64,000 nt of DNA. It comes from Galeopsis tetrahit. Taxonomy: Eukaryota; Streptophyta; Magnoliopsida; Lamiales; Lamiaceae. The notes beneath the pieces are model-generated. The model did not search any database and was not told where the DNA came from. It was given only the letters and a program-made list of their open reading frames with translations. Of the stretch, positions 12,836-24,161 are shown one piece after another (position 1 is the first letter of the stretch; each line of letters begins with the position of its first letter). The stretch covers positions 41,028,232-41,092,231 of the forward strand of contig OY776131.1 of assembly GCA_963675135.1 (NCBI GenBank), written 5' to 3'. The position numbers and the translations under genes are program-made.

Positions 12836-15013
12836 CTAACTCGTTGATAATGTGTTGGTGTTGGAGTGAGATGAAGCACTCGTGGTGTTGCTTTTAGTTT
12901 GAGAACTCTGGTCAGTTGACGAGGAATCAGTGAAGAAAACTATGTGCTCCTGATTCTCAACAAAGACTTGGAGCGAACGAGGCATTGGAGGCAAATTCAC
13001 ATCCATAAGGCCTTCAAGGATTTGTACCACAAGGCCCATTGATGGCCTAATATTCTCATCATCCTGAATGCACCAACAAGCAATTTTACATATCTTCAAC
13101 ACCTCTTCCGCGTCAGCATTTCTCCCCAATACAGGATCTAAAATGTCAAGTATGTCCCCTTCGTTTAGTGTCACATTAGCAGCCAACGAAGGGAAAAACT
13201 TAACTTTCCCATCTTCAGAATTCTCAGAGTTTCTCCTTCCAGACACTAATTCAAAAGGCATCATCCCATAACTGTAAACATCTGCCTTTGCTGTTATGGC
13301 AACTCCTGATATCCACTCTGGCGCAAGGTAGCCTCTCGTTCCTCTCATGGTGGTAAGAACTCGACTGAAGTCACGCCCCACAAGCTTTGCCAACCCAAAA
13401 TCCGCCACTTTGGGGCAGAATTCAGCGTCTAGTAATATGTTTTCAGGTTTTATATCACAATGGATGATGCAATCCCTGCATTTTTCGTGGAGATATGATA
13501 ACCCTCTAGCTATTCCCAATGCAATTTCGTACCTCGTTTTCCACTCCAAATACTTAGATTTGTTGGCATGAAAACGATGCGAATCGACAGACCCGTTTAC
13601 CATGAACTCATAAACAAGCAGCCTATAATAACCTTCGGAGCAAAACCCACGAAGCCTTACAAGATTCACGTGCTGAATTGTGCCAATTGTGCTGACTTCT
13701 GTTCTGAATTGCTTCTCTCCTTGTGAGATGCTTTCAAGCTTCTTCACTGCAATGGCGGTTGAATCAGGTAAAGTCCCTTTGAAAACAGATCCAAAGCCCC
13801 CACCTCCCAACTTATCAGAGAAATTCTTTGTTGCATTTTGTAAATCCTTGTATCCAAACGCCACCAAAGATCCCTCAACTACTGTAGAACGTCCAGCTGC
13901 TCGCCTTCGTTTTCTCCAGATTACTGCCATGATTATAGCAAGAAGGAATACTAAAGCAGCAACAGAACCCAAAATAGCACCAATCATAATCCCTTTATTA
14001 CTCTTGCCACTAGAGAACACAGAGGAAGAGGCTGAAAGCCTAATGTACACCGTTCTTCCATTACCATCTCCTTCATTCAACTGCTGAAGATTCAACAGCT
14101 CACTATTCCAATTCGAACATCCATTTCCATCGTAAGCATAAGCTGAGCAAGTGCAATTACTCAAGCAGCTAGATTCACACTCCCCTAAGCTCCCAACTGT
14201 CAATCGATCAGGATTTGGAGGTAATTCGACATTGGAGACTGTAAAAAACTTATCCCTTCTCCTACTGGAGCTAGTAGTACCATTATTCTCACACTGCAAA
14301 CTCATATCTCTCACACAACCACCCGAATAATCCTTCAAATTCCAATCATTTTCAGATTTCACCTTAAATCCCTGCAAGCAACTACAGAATGGCAACACAT
14401 TTTGACAGGTACTAAACGACCCACAGTAAGCATAAACCTCACATTGCTGCCTCGGCTGAGACCAGAACAAGTTCCAAGCCTTACCATCCCACGTCAACTG
14501 CTTAATCTGCCCCGAAACATCCATGATAAATCTAGATATAACAGACGGATTATACAGTGAATACGTGAAATAACTCTCGTTTGTGTTATTTACATAGCTA
14601 AAATCGTAGATATAATTCAATCTCATTTCAGGTACTAGGCTAAAAATGTGACCATTCCATGGACCACTAGTCCAATACTGCTCACTCCCCTTCCATCTAA
14701 TGATATACTGACTCTCATTCGGATCAAGCTCAAGACCAAACAACCCAGTTGCCGGATCCTCTTCATTTATCCAAGAAGTTAAGAATTGCTTTGTACCAGT
14801 TCTTTTATTATAAGCAATTTTACCCCCAGGCAACCATGTATGCGCTGGATAATCAAAGCTTTGCCATAAGGGTAAATTCGTACTCGAATTTAATACCAAA
14901 TTCCCATCATCAAGAAGCTCTGCAACTAGGGCAGAATTATTCGAAATGGTTGAACTTAAATTAGTGGACCAAATTACAGATTTAGAATCATTAAACAGCT
15001 TTGGAAAAATCAA
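12836..15013 (-). pseudogene. G-type lectin S-receptor-like Ser/Thr kinase, 5' truncated
   Basis: In intact form this is a plasma-membrane receptor kinase. The frame resembles Arabidopsis At2g19130 throughout. It shows the end of the bulb-lectin domain (residues 1-55), an S-locus glycoprotein domain (about 105-215), a PAN domain (about 240-325), a transmembrane helix (about 341-366) and a kinase domain (about 403-675). The glycine loop GGGGFGSVF, the lysine in IAVKK, catalytic HCDIKPEN (a non-RD type) and ADFG are all present. No ATG opens the frame: it begins after a TGA, and the first listed codon is TTG. The signal peptide and about 110 N-terminal residues are missing. Only 436 bp separate it from the PPR gene, and I see no upstream lectin exon there. 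A proline in YSYGMMPFELV, where the family as I recall it has a hydrophobic residue, also suggests decay. An unrecognised 5' exon remains possible. Confidence 0.8.
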
Positions 15014-15449
15014 CTTTTTTCACAAAATCATCCTACACATAAGCCAATCATATTGAGAAATCAGTTAATCAGATTTATATATACGAGATAATCTCTGAGC
15101 ATACAGTATCGGAAAGATTTTAGTTCGAAGGAGAACATCTAAACTCAAAGGTCTATCAAACTCCCATTCTCCACAATTCATTGCATACTCATTATTCTAA
15201 CAACATTAATCAGTGAGTGTCCATCAAATATATTACCTTATCATGTGTCCGTTTTGCAATTGTACGCATGAAGTGATTCACCGACAGTGCAATCTTCCTC
15301 TTCATCTCCATCACAACCCCTATTCACAACAAACAAATATGCAACTAAAATAAATTACAATCGAAATCTTTAACCTAATTTGACATACGAAAAGCTAGAA
15401 GGCAAAACATACAATATGTACATCTTACCGATGAGCATTGTTGGAGAAT
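15014..15449 (-). other. Spacer with two possible splice junctions downstream of the PPR stop
   Basis: On the minus strand a good donor (CG|GTAAGATG) lies 24 bp after the PPR stop. Farther on, a 3' splice site (GTGAATAG|G) and another donor (AAG|GTAATA) bracket a segment of roughly 75 bp near 15246-15320. This could be a spliced 3' UTR of the PPR transcript or a read-through exon toward the kinase frame. There is no lectin-like coding sequence here. Confidence 0.35.
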
Positions 15450-17906
15450 TCAATACTGAAACTTCAGTTTCTTTGCCCTCACAATACCATGATGCAATGT
15501 GGTCATAGTACGACTATCTGGCTCTATTCCCTTTGATTTCATCTCATTCACAAGGGTTACAGCCTTTACGCTATCTCCCTTCTTGCAATAGCCAGATAAG
15601 AGGGCTGTATATGCAACAGTATCAGGTAATAAACCTTGCTCGATCAATTCACTAAAAAGGGAAACAGCATCTTGAAGGTTGTCTGATTTGCAAAGACTAT
15701 CAATTAATACAGTGTAGCAAATAACATCAGGTTTTAGTTCCATCTCATTCAATTCACGACAAAGAATTGAAACCACCTGTTTTACTTTCCTATCTTCGTC
15801 ATCAGTGCTTTGAGATGATCGAGCCCTTTGCCGACTTATTTTAGAATGCCCATCAAGCAATACTGTATAAGTTATGATGTCAGGCTTAATCCCCCTTTCC
15901 TTCATATCCCTGAAAAGGGCAAAAGCGTCCTGCATTCGGTTCACCTGACAATATCCATTCAGCATCATAGTGTAAATAAATAGACCAGGATCTAAACCTC
16001 TACATAACATTTGGTCAAATGCCCATCGGGCCTTTTCCATTTCTCCAGCACGACAAAAAGCAGAAATAAGCTTGCTGTACATTATCTTTGTAGGGCCATC
16101 GTTAGATGAAAGCACAATCTCAAAGACTTTTAGAGCTCTCTCATTTTCTCCTTCCAAACAGAGGCTGCTAATAAGTTTTGTGCAACACCTATTGCTTAAT
16201 GTAATTCCTTGCCTGAATAATCTAACAAATAGTTTGAATCCATCAGCTGCCTTGCTTGATTCACAGTATCCATTAACCATCGAAGCATAATTTTCTATGC
16301 TCTTGTCTTCCAGATTAATGAAATACTTTTCTGCTTCATTCACTCTTCCTGCCACACATAGGCCTTCAATGATCATGTTGTGAGTCACGGTGTTGGGAAT
16401 CGAGCCTTGAGATTTCATCCAATCCAGAAGAAACAACACCTCATCCAAAAGACCATTCCGAGACAATCCACCAGCAAGGATATTATAAGTAATAATATCA
16501 GCTTTCACACCCTTTTCGTTCATTTCCTCGAATAAGTTTACAGCATCGAAAATATTTCCATGGAGACAATGGCCATTTATCAAAGTGGTGTAATTTACAA
16601 CATCTGGTTCCAGCTTCTTAAACCTCATCTCGTCAAACAAACTTAGAGCCTCGTCTAACTTGCCCGTTTTGCATAAGGCATCAATAGCAACATTATATAT
16701 GACTTCATCAAGAAAGATTCCCATCTTCTTGAAGTTAATAAACTGGTCTATTGCTTCATTATGCATGCCTTTTAGGCATAAGCACTCAAGAACTGAAGTG
16801 AGAATCGAACAATTAGTTCTGATTCCCTTTGCCTCCATCTCGCTATGAATATCCAACGCTTTACCTATATCCCCAGAATCACAATAACCCTGTATCAAGG
16901 CACGATAGGCACCTTCACATGGGACTAGTCCATGTGCTTCCATGTCAAGTAACACGATCTCTGCCTCTTTCATCCTCTTTTCACTAACAAAGCCTTGAAT
17001 CACAGGAGTAAAAGGAAAAGCATCAATATGGACATTTTCATCTTTCCAAGCTCGTAAAACTTTGTACGCAAAATCTGACCTACCATGCCGACAGAGCCCT
17101 TCAAGATAAGCTGCAAAGGTAAAAGGATTAGGCTCCACCCCAGCTTCCTCCATATCCATAAACACCTGACCAGCTTCTTCCAAACGTCCAACTTGACCGT
17201 ATGCCTTAATCACAATCCCATAAGTATATACATTCGGACTCAGCCCAAGTTTCTTGAGGTGCTTATATATGGCAACAGCTGTGTCTACTTTTCCATGCCC
17301 AACCAACCTATTCATCAAAAAATTACACGACAACAAACAAGGCTCAACACCATGCCTTCTTGTTTCAAAAAGTGCATCAATAGCCTCATCGAACATTCCT
17401 AACGAGACAAAATTCTTAACTAGGGCAGCTAAAGCTCTACGTAGTGAGCTTTGGGAATTAGACTTAACCTCCTCTGCAACTGCACCTAACAACTCCAACA
17501 CTTCAAAACACAAATGCTCCTCCTCACTCAACTTTATAACATCTATCAACAGAGAATCCAACTTTCGTTCAAAACCCCAGTGGCAGAGCAGCTTAATATA
17601 AACCAAGTAAGTGTGAATATCATGTTGAAACCCCTTGTACATGAGTTGGTTAAAAAAAGAAATAGCGGAAACTGGTTCCAGTTGCATATTTTCCAGAATC
17701 TGGACAACCTGAGATGAATTTAACTCCAACGAATTCATATAATTTGTAACAACACTATTGTTACTTGAGTTGGGAGAAGGGTTATCAGAACACGAATTGG
17801 AAAAGTAAGGAGTAAAATGGGCGAGTGACGGAATTGAATGCAATCGAATAAGCTGGAGATTATTGAAGAGCTTGTAGCGAGATGCAAACCTGATTGAAGA
17901 AAGCAT
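15450..17906 (-). CDS. P-class pentatricopeptide repeat protein, probably mitochondrial
   Basis: 818 aa from the ATG at 17906 (MLSSIRFASRYKLFN). I prefer this start to the in-frame ATG 36 codons upstream because it gives an Arg/Ser/Leu-rich presequence typical of mitochondrial import. From about residue 150 to the C-terminus the protein is a run of roughly 15 or more 35-residue PPR motifs of the form YT.LI.GYC..G....A..LF.EM...G..PD. There is no E or DYW domain, so it is P class. Such proteins bind organellar RNA to stabilise, process or help translate specific transcripts. Overall it resembles Arabidopsis At2g26790 in length and pattern, a judgement from memory. The gene is intronless across the CDS, as is common in this family. 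The target RNA cannot be read reliably by eye. Confidence 0.9.
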   Translation of the reverse strand: MLSSIRFASRYKLFNNLQLIRLHSIPSLAHFTPYFSNSCSDNPSPNSSNNSVVTNYMNSLELNSSQVVQILENMQLEPVSAISFFNQLMYKGFQHDIHTYLVYIKLLCHWGFERKLDSLLIDVIKLSEEEHLCFEVLELLGAVAEEVKSNSQSSLRRALAALVKNFVSLGMFDEAIDALFETRRHGVEPCLLSCNFLMNRLVGHGKVDTAVAIYKHLKKLGLSPNVYTYGIVIKAYGQVGRLEEAGQVFMDMEEAGVEPNPFTFAAYLEGLCRHGRSDFAYKVLRAWKDENVHIDAFPFTPVIQGFVSEKRMKEAEIVLLDMEAHGLVPCEGAYRALIQGYCDSGDIGKALDIHSEMEAKGIRTNCSILTSVLECLCLKGMHNEAIDQFINFKKMGIFLDEVIYNVAIDALCKTGKLDEALSLFDEMRFKKLEPDVVNYTTLINGHCLHGNIFDAVNLFEEMNEKGVKADIITYNILAGGLSRNGLLDEVLFLLDWMKSQGSIPNTVTHNMIIEGLCVAGRVNEAEKYFINLEDKSIENYASMVNGYCESSKAADGFKLFVRLFRQGITLSNRCCTKLISSLCLEGENERALKVFEIVLSSNDGPTKIMYSKLISAFCRAGEMEKARWAFDQMLCRGLDPGLFIYTMMLNGYCQVNRMQDAFALFRDMKERGIKPDIITYTVLLDGHSKISRQRARSSQSTDDEDRKVKQVVSILCRELNEMELKPDVICYTVLIDSLCKSDNLQDAVSLFSELIEQGLLPDTVAYTALLSGYCKKGDSVKAVTLVNEMKSKGIEPDSRTMTTLHHGIVRAKKLKFQY

Positions 17907-19747
17907 CGTGGGATGTGGACGGTGTGGTGTGCCTGCGCAGTGGAAAATAAACCAGAAAATGAAGTTTGTGTTCTTCCCCAATTCTATTCTTAGATGGGCG
18001 CTACAACTTCTCAAAATCCATGCACATTCTTTGATAGGAGAGTTTAAAGGCTTTTAACTTAAGGATTGGTCCCTAAATTGTGTTTGATAGACATGCACAT
18101 TTAACTTGAAGGCCCAAGATCGACGCTTACGCCCACCTGCTAATTACTGTTGAATCACCTGTATCCATCTGGCCGAAACTTGGCTGAACAGTATCAATGA
18201 TGCGGACATTAAGATTACCTTTTTGTCCCTCATATAAAACAAGAAAACCCTACAAACAGTGTCATTCTTCATCCAAAAAAGGCAACATCTCAAGACGGCG
18301 ATTCGTATCTCTTCTGCCCCTTTTATGTGATTTTCTTAAATCGGCGACATCTCAAGACGGCGATTAGGCTGTTATTTTATTTTTTTTATTTCGTGTCCCT
18401 TGCTTTGAAGCATAGAAAAAGGAGAAATCGAACCAGGCAACAATGGAAGCTCTACGAGGATGGTTCGAAATATGCTCTTCGTGAGTGAGGGTTCGCTAGA
18501 TGATTCCAGAGACGAAGCAAGAATTTTTTTTGTTCGTGCGTGTAGTCGGTGGAAAGAAAGGGGCAAGAGTGATGAGTCTGCAATTTTTTTGACAAGGTTA
18601 AAACTGATTTTTCCAGTTTTTTTTCGAAGTAAAAAATTCAATTCAAAGCAGAAACATAATTATTCAGTTTTTTCTCAAAGCAGAAAAAAAAAATTAAAAT
18701 ACACCTGACGCAGAGAGAGAGAAGAGCGTTGTGGCAAGGGATGAGCAGCGGCGGCGGCGGCGCGATGCAAAAGCGGAGGTGAGTGGCGGCAACGGAAAAT
18801 TAAAATAAACGCAGAAAGAGGGTTGAGTGAGCGGCGGCGCGGCGGGGGCAATGCAGACGCAGAATAAAATTAAGATTATGCAAAAAAAAAAAAAATCTAT
18901 TTTTTTTTGGAAATGAATTTCGAAAAAGGCAAGATTTTGGCCCAATATTCAGAATAAAAGTTCAGATATCGGTAAAAACTTTTAAAAATTAACAAAAAAG
19001 TCTATTAAAAAAAATCTTCTACAAAGGCAAAATGAAAAAAAAAAAAAAAAAAAAAAAAAACACCGGCCGTCGGGTCGGGCTAAGGCTTATGCGGGTTTGA
19101 CATACATTTCAATTACATTTATTTTAATATAAATAAATTTATAATAGTAGCATAATAATTAATCAAATGATATGAGTACAAATAATATACGTCTTTCACT
19201 AGTATTTAATTAATTAAATTTGAGTGAATTATTGTTGAATAGATGTCAAATTTGAAAAAGGCGTAATAACGTGAGTGGACTTAATAATAGTGCAATTATA
19301 GGCGGTAAATAAAACATAGAGAAGAGTAACAAAGTTTGGTTGTCTTTTTATGAAAAGTGAATGGCTTTGGTCATACGCATCATTAACTTATGACTTATCA
19401 ATCGCCCCACACACAATTTCACCTTTCCCCTTGTTTTATACTATTGGATACTCTAATTTCATTTTTTAAATTATACCTCCGTTCTACTCACTTCGTCCCA
19501 CCAAACGTAAAAATTATTCTCTAACTTTATTTTTTCATTTGTTTCAATTAAAGTTTTTTATTCATTTAAAAATAAAAAACTATTATTTTTTAAAGTATTT
19601 CATTCTATCTACAAGTCTAAACTTGTACGTGTGGAAATCTTTTTTTTGTGTGTTAATTCTAGAGAAATTCTCAAATACACCCTACATACCAAACCAGTTT
19701 AATGTACATACTTTTTTTAAAATTTTTTTTTTTTTTTTTCTAAAGAT
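17907..19747. other. Upstream region of the PPR gene, then repeats
   Basis: The PPR promoter should lie in the first few hundred bases. A direct repeat, ACATCTCAAGACGGCGATT, occurs at about 18287 and 18345. Several A/T homopolymers occur, including a poly(A) of about 27 at 19034-19060. No convincing gene is seen; short open stretches on both strands near 18370-18945 do not look coding. Confidence 0.4.
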
Positions 19748-19879
19748 TCACCATCTTCTCCCGCTGATCCAATTAGGATTCAAGTCGAGCATCGCCAAGC
19801 TCTCCAGAAACTCCACCTTCCACAGATCAAACTCCAACAAATTCCTTGACAAATCCAATTGGAACGTCTTGTTCTTGTT
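19748..19879 (-). pseudogene. Polygalacturonase-inhibitor (PGIP) LRR fragment
   Basis: Read on the minus strand, 43 codons give LDLSRNLLEFDLWKVEF followed by ESLAMLDLNPNWISG and then a stop. This matches the last LRR turns of plant PGIPs, whose consensus there is roughly SRN..EFDLSKVEFP.SL..LDLNHNKI.G. PGIPs are cell-wall proteins that inhibit fungal pectinases. Several key positions are altered, there is a premature stop, and nothing recognisable remains on either side. It is a short relic of a lost or moved copy. Confidence 0.6.
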
Positions 19880-22776
19880 GCCCCCAATTAATAAAAAAGA
19901 ATCAATTGTATAAACTCCATTCAAATATTTAAATTATTCAGTCACGACTCACGAGTAAAGAAATTATTATTTGTATTAACATTCATTATCAATTTTTCTT
20001 ACTTTAATTTCTAACATTTTGGTGAAAACAATTATTTGCCCACTTATGTGAGCGTGTCTCGTGCTTCTTTTTACCGTCAATTTTAACAGTTTGAGAAACA
20101 AGAGAGTATAGTTTTTTTTTTTATTATTGAAAAGTACAGTAGTAATTTTATTACTGAAAAAAAAAAAAATTGTTATTGAAAAGTGGTATGACCTTGCTAC
20201 ACTAGCGTTTCTTTAATTTTAATTTTTACTTTTTCTAAGTCAAAATGGTTGACCTGTGCATTATCGTGCATGGTCCAAACTTGTAAAGAGGTAAAAAATT
20301 AATTCTTATATATTAATTTGTAACATTTTATTATATTCTTCTTTTTATCAATCACATCACATCTAATACATCTATTTATTTCTCATATTTTTTAATTTTC
20401 GTGTCCAAAACTCATTGATAGCTTCCACCGGGATGGAGGGAGTATTATTTGAACATTTACCAAAAACATCTGTTCCATACAAATATACAATATTTAATTA
20501 AATATTTTCTTATTTAAAAAAACAACTCCTTAATCTTTTAAATATTTTCCTCAAACATTTTTATTTACACCAAATATAACTATTTTTTTTTAACAATAAT
20601 AACAAATTTCTCTCAATAGAGTAAAATATTCATACCACCCTTTTAAAAAATAACTTTATCGTCTTTAATATCAATAAATAATTTTTACATTAAAACTCGT
20701 GTAAACGATGAATGTTCAAATAAGTATGAGACGAATGAAGTAGTACTCGTTCTGTCCAAATTTGTTATGATTATTTTTCCATACACGGAATTTAATGAAT
20801 AACGACTAATTTATATATAAAGTAGATGAATTGAAGGTAAAAGTAAGTGGGTTATTATGAGGTCCACCTATAAATATAATAATTATTTATAAATAAAGTG
20901 AGTAACTAGAGTAAAGATAAATTAGTGTAAATAATATTATTTAAAAAATATATTTTTGAATCTCAAAATTATCAATATAATTAAATATGAACGAGGTTTA
21001 ATCAAATGCAACACTAAATTATTTTGAATAAATTTATATTTGTTTAACCCATTTTTACCTATTAAAACTAAATATGAACTCTAACGCAATGCCATAAAAC
21101 TTGAAAATAGGAATTTTTTTTTTTAGTGAAATAATTAATTCTATTATTTAAAAATATCTGCGAGTTAAGCAGTGCACGATGTACACTATCTACTATTTTT
21201 TTGGTCAAAAGAATTAAAAGTTAAGATCTCAGCCCTTGTGTTGAAAAAATCGCCCCACTCCTTGTGCTAAATGCACCTATCCCATTTTATATTGTAGAGA
21301 GTAATACACTCTTCGTCCACAAAAAATGTACTATTTTTTTTTTCTACAAAAAATTTGCTTATTCTATTTAAATAGTTAACTTTTGAATTTTTTTTTTACT
21401 TTACTAACAAAATTAAATATCTACTAAATATATTTTATACTCATTATATTAAATATATTTATTATAATTAAAATATAATTTTTTAAAAAACATATATAAA
21501 AAAAAGTGAACACACTTTGTTTGTGGATGGAAAAAGTTTTGAACTTTTAAATAAATTAATAGTAGAAATCTCTATAATTAATAGTAGATGATTTAAAATT
21601 CATAGATCTGGGCATTAAAGTCACTCAGATTGACTGAATTTGGATCGTGGGAGATCAAACATAACCTTTTAAATGATTTACATTTTTTTATGTTTTTTGA
21701 ATCTTAAACTGGTATTGCTCTTTAATTTAGTTGAAAGGGTGTATTGGTTGTACTTGTACGGTAGGAATTTGTTTTTGTACTTTTAAAGTTTGGGGTATTC
21801 AATTCAAATTTTCAAAAGTCTTTAAAAATTATGAGGTATTCAATACAAATTTTAAAAAGTTTTTAAAAATCTTTAGATATCTCAAGACGAAAGATCAGAA
21901 GTAACTATGTCAATATTGACCCGATTCGCGGGTACGCACCCCACCCCGCGAATTTTGGGTTAGGTCGGATACGTTCCGTATTGAGTATGGGTCGGGTATG
22001 GACCCGACCCAATCAATATATAAACTTTATGTAGTGTATATATATATATATATAACATTAATTAAAAAAAAAAAACTATTCGCATCAATACTGGAGTTTA
22101 TAAAAATCTATGTAAATCAATAAAAAAAAGTATATTCCACAATCCTGTCAAGTCTATCGAAATCCATATAAATCAATAAAAAAGTCCGTCAAACTGTACA
22201 TGAATTCTATGGATTTTATAAATCCACGTACTTTTTAAAGTCCAAAAAAATCCAATAGAATCTCAATTGAATACACCCCCTTAATATTTAGGGACACACT
22301 TATGTGTAATATTTCACGTGAAATAATAGTATATTTAAGAAAGAATAAAGTTAATAATTGAAAATACGAAAAACACAACCATGTTGAATAGTTTATCAAT
22401 TCATATAATTACAAAAACATAATTATCAACCATTAATTGTAATAATCTGTGTTTGATATTATTGTTGATTTTTTCTTATTCAGTAATTCATTAAAAACCA
22501 AATAATAATTTTTCCGCCTTGTTTTGTGATTAGCCGATCGAAAAATGAATAGTAGAATTGATACCGAACCGATTTTATGATTTTTGTTTATTGGAGCGCG
22601 CTGCAGGTCGCCGCATGTACCGAATACTGGCGGAGGAATTGATGAAATTGCACCATAAGACTATTGTGAAATATTGTATATAAGTTTTTGTCTAATATTT
22701 ATGCTTACGCAATATAAGCAAATAAGATAAACTATTAAATTTATTTATTAATATTATACTTGCATATGTTCTTTAC
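19880..22776. other. AT-rich intergenic DNA with MITE scraps
   Basis: No gene is visible. Partial Stowaway-like ends (GGATGGAGGGAGTA near 20431, CTCTTCGTCCACAAAAAATG near 21309) and a block rich in GGGTCGGGTATGGACCCG near 21950-22010 look like decayed transposons. None has two clear ends. Confidence 0.5.
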
Positions 22777-22990
22777 TCCCCCGTACTATGATTTACTTAC
22801 ACACCATTTCTATTATAACTATCAAATTTTTTATATACATTTTACTTCACACCTCATCAAACACAACTTTACACCTCATCAAATCACCTAAATACTCCTC
22901 ATTTATCTCACATCACCAACCACTAAATCATAGTATTTTTTAAAAAAGTATGTCGATCAAACGATACAAAAAATTTTAGAACGGAGGAAG
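22777..22990. mobile_element. Stowaway-like MITE
   Basis: 214 bp between TA dinucleotides. The left end is CTCCCCCGTACTAT and the right end, read inward, is CTTCCTCCGTTCTA. Both match the CTCCCTCCGT Stowaway terminus that is moved by mariner-type transposases. There is no coding sequence. Confidence 0.7.
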
Positions 22991-22992
22991 TA

Positions 22993-24070
22993 TTAATTAT
23001 AAACAAGTATAGTTTTTTTTACAGAACAAGTAGAGCTAATAATTCCTCCATCCAACATCATTTTTTCACACTTTCTTTTTTATCAACCTAAGGAGTTATT
23101 TGGTAGTGTAGTATTATGTTATTTTCTAGATCTCAGTATGTTATTTTCTAGATCTCAGGTCGGTAGTATGATCTAAAGGTACAAACAATTTTTAAAAAAT
23201 TAGTTGTATAAAAATATTTATTTTGACTTTAATTGGGGCTCTAGTTAGTGGACGAGAAAACTGGTCCCCAGAAATAATAGGTTTTTTTTTTTTTTTTTTT
23301 TTTTATGTGTTTCACATTAATTTTTACATTCATAAAAGAAAAGTTTTTTCACAACCCTTAATCTTCTCCATTTTTTTTACCCACAACGTCATTTTTTTTT
23401 TTTTTACAAATTACTCTTACTTTATCATTTAATAAAATTGAAATGACATCAATATTTTTTATTATTTTTTTCCCTTAGTTTTCGTGTCTTAATTTGTGTG
23501 AGAGCGGGTTTGGAACAGAAGGAGAGTATGTATGATTTTATTTATATATATATTTTAAATATATGCACTCATATCATATAAATTGATAATTATTTTTCCA
23601 TATTCATAATATACGTTTTAATTTTTCATTTTCTTTCTAAATTATGTGGCGTTTTGAAATTTTATAAAATAATTGTATTTCTTTAAAATTAATAATTATT
23701 TAGAAAATTGTGTTCTTATTTAAATGAAAAATACAAATATTAAATAATTAAAAATAAAATAAAAATGAAAAATTAATTATTACTTATATGTGAAATATAA
23801 GAGAGTAAGAGTATATTAGAAGAAAATATTTGGAATTTGAATGATCAGATTGGCCCTGTTAGAAGGAAACATTTTGAGTCCCACAAATCTAATCTACATT
23901 GATGTCTAAAATGAAGATAAAAACAAAAAGAGAAAAAAGAAATTAATAAAAAAATACCGCAAATCCAATATTAAACTGTTGAATATCCCCCACAAACAAG
24001 AACTGAGCTCCCTCACAATTCACAAACACGCTTGTCTATACACACACGCGCATATGTATCTATATTTCCC
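22993..24070. other. AT-rich upstream region of the F-box gene
   Basis: Contains a T run of about 24 near 23281 and further A/T runs. The promoter of the F-box gene presumably lies in the last few hundred bases. No other gene is seen. Confidence 0.4.
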
Positions 24071-24082
24071 AACGACGTCGTT
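24071..24082. promoter_or_regulatory. 12-bp ACGT-core palindrome upstream of the F-box gene
   Basis: AACGACGTCGTT is a perfect palindrome with a GACGTC core, the class of site bound by plant bZIP factors. It lies 80 bp upstream of the F-box ATG, in the proximal promoter or 5' UTR. The link to expression is inference. Confidence 0.35.
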
Positions 24083-24161
24083 ACTATAGTCAGCTAATTC
24101 CAGAACAGAAAGAAGCGGTGATGCGTTTCAATTTTGTCGGCGCCGAAACCCTAACCCCAAA

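Noticed and set aside
13068..14964. Plus-strand frames opposite the receptor kinase
   Set aside because: Antisense shadows of the kinase frame with no independent features.
18372..18945. Short frames upstream of the PPR gene
   Set aside because: They overlap A/T homopolymers and simple GGCGGC repeats on opposite strands and look non-coding.
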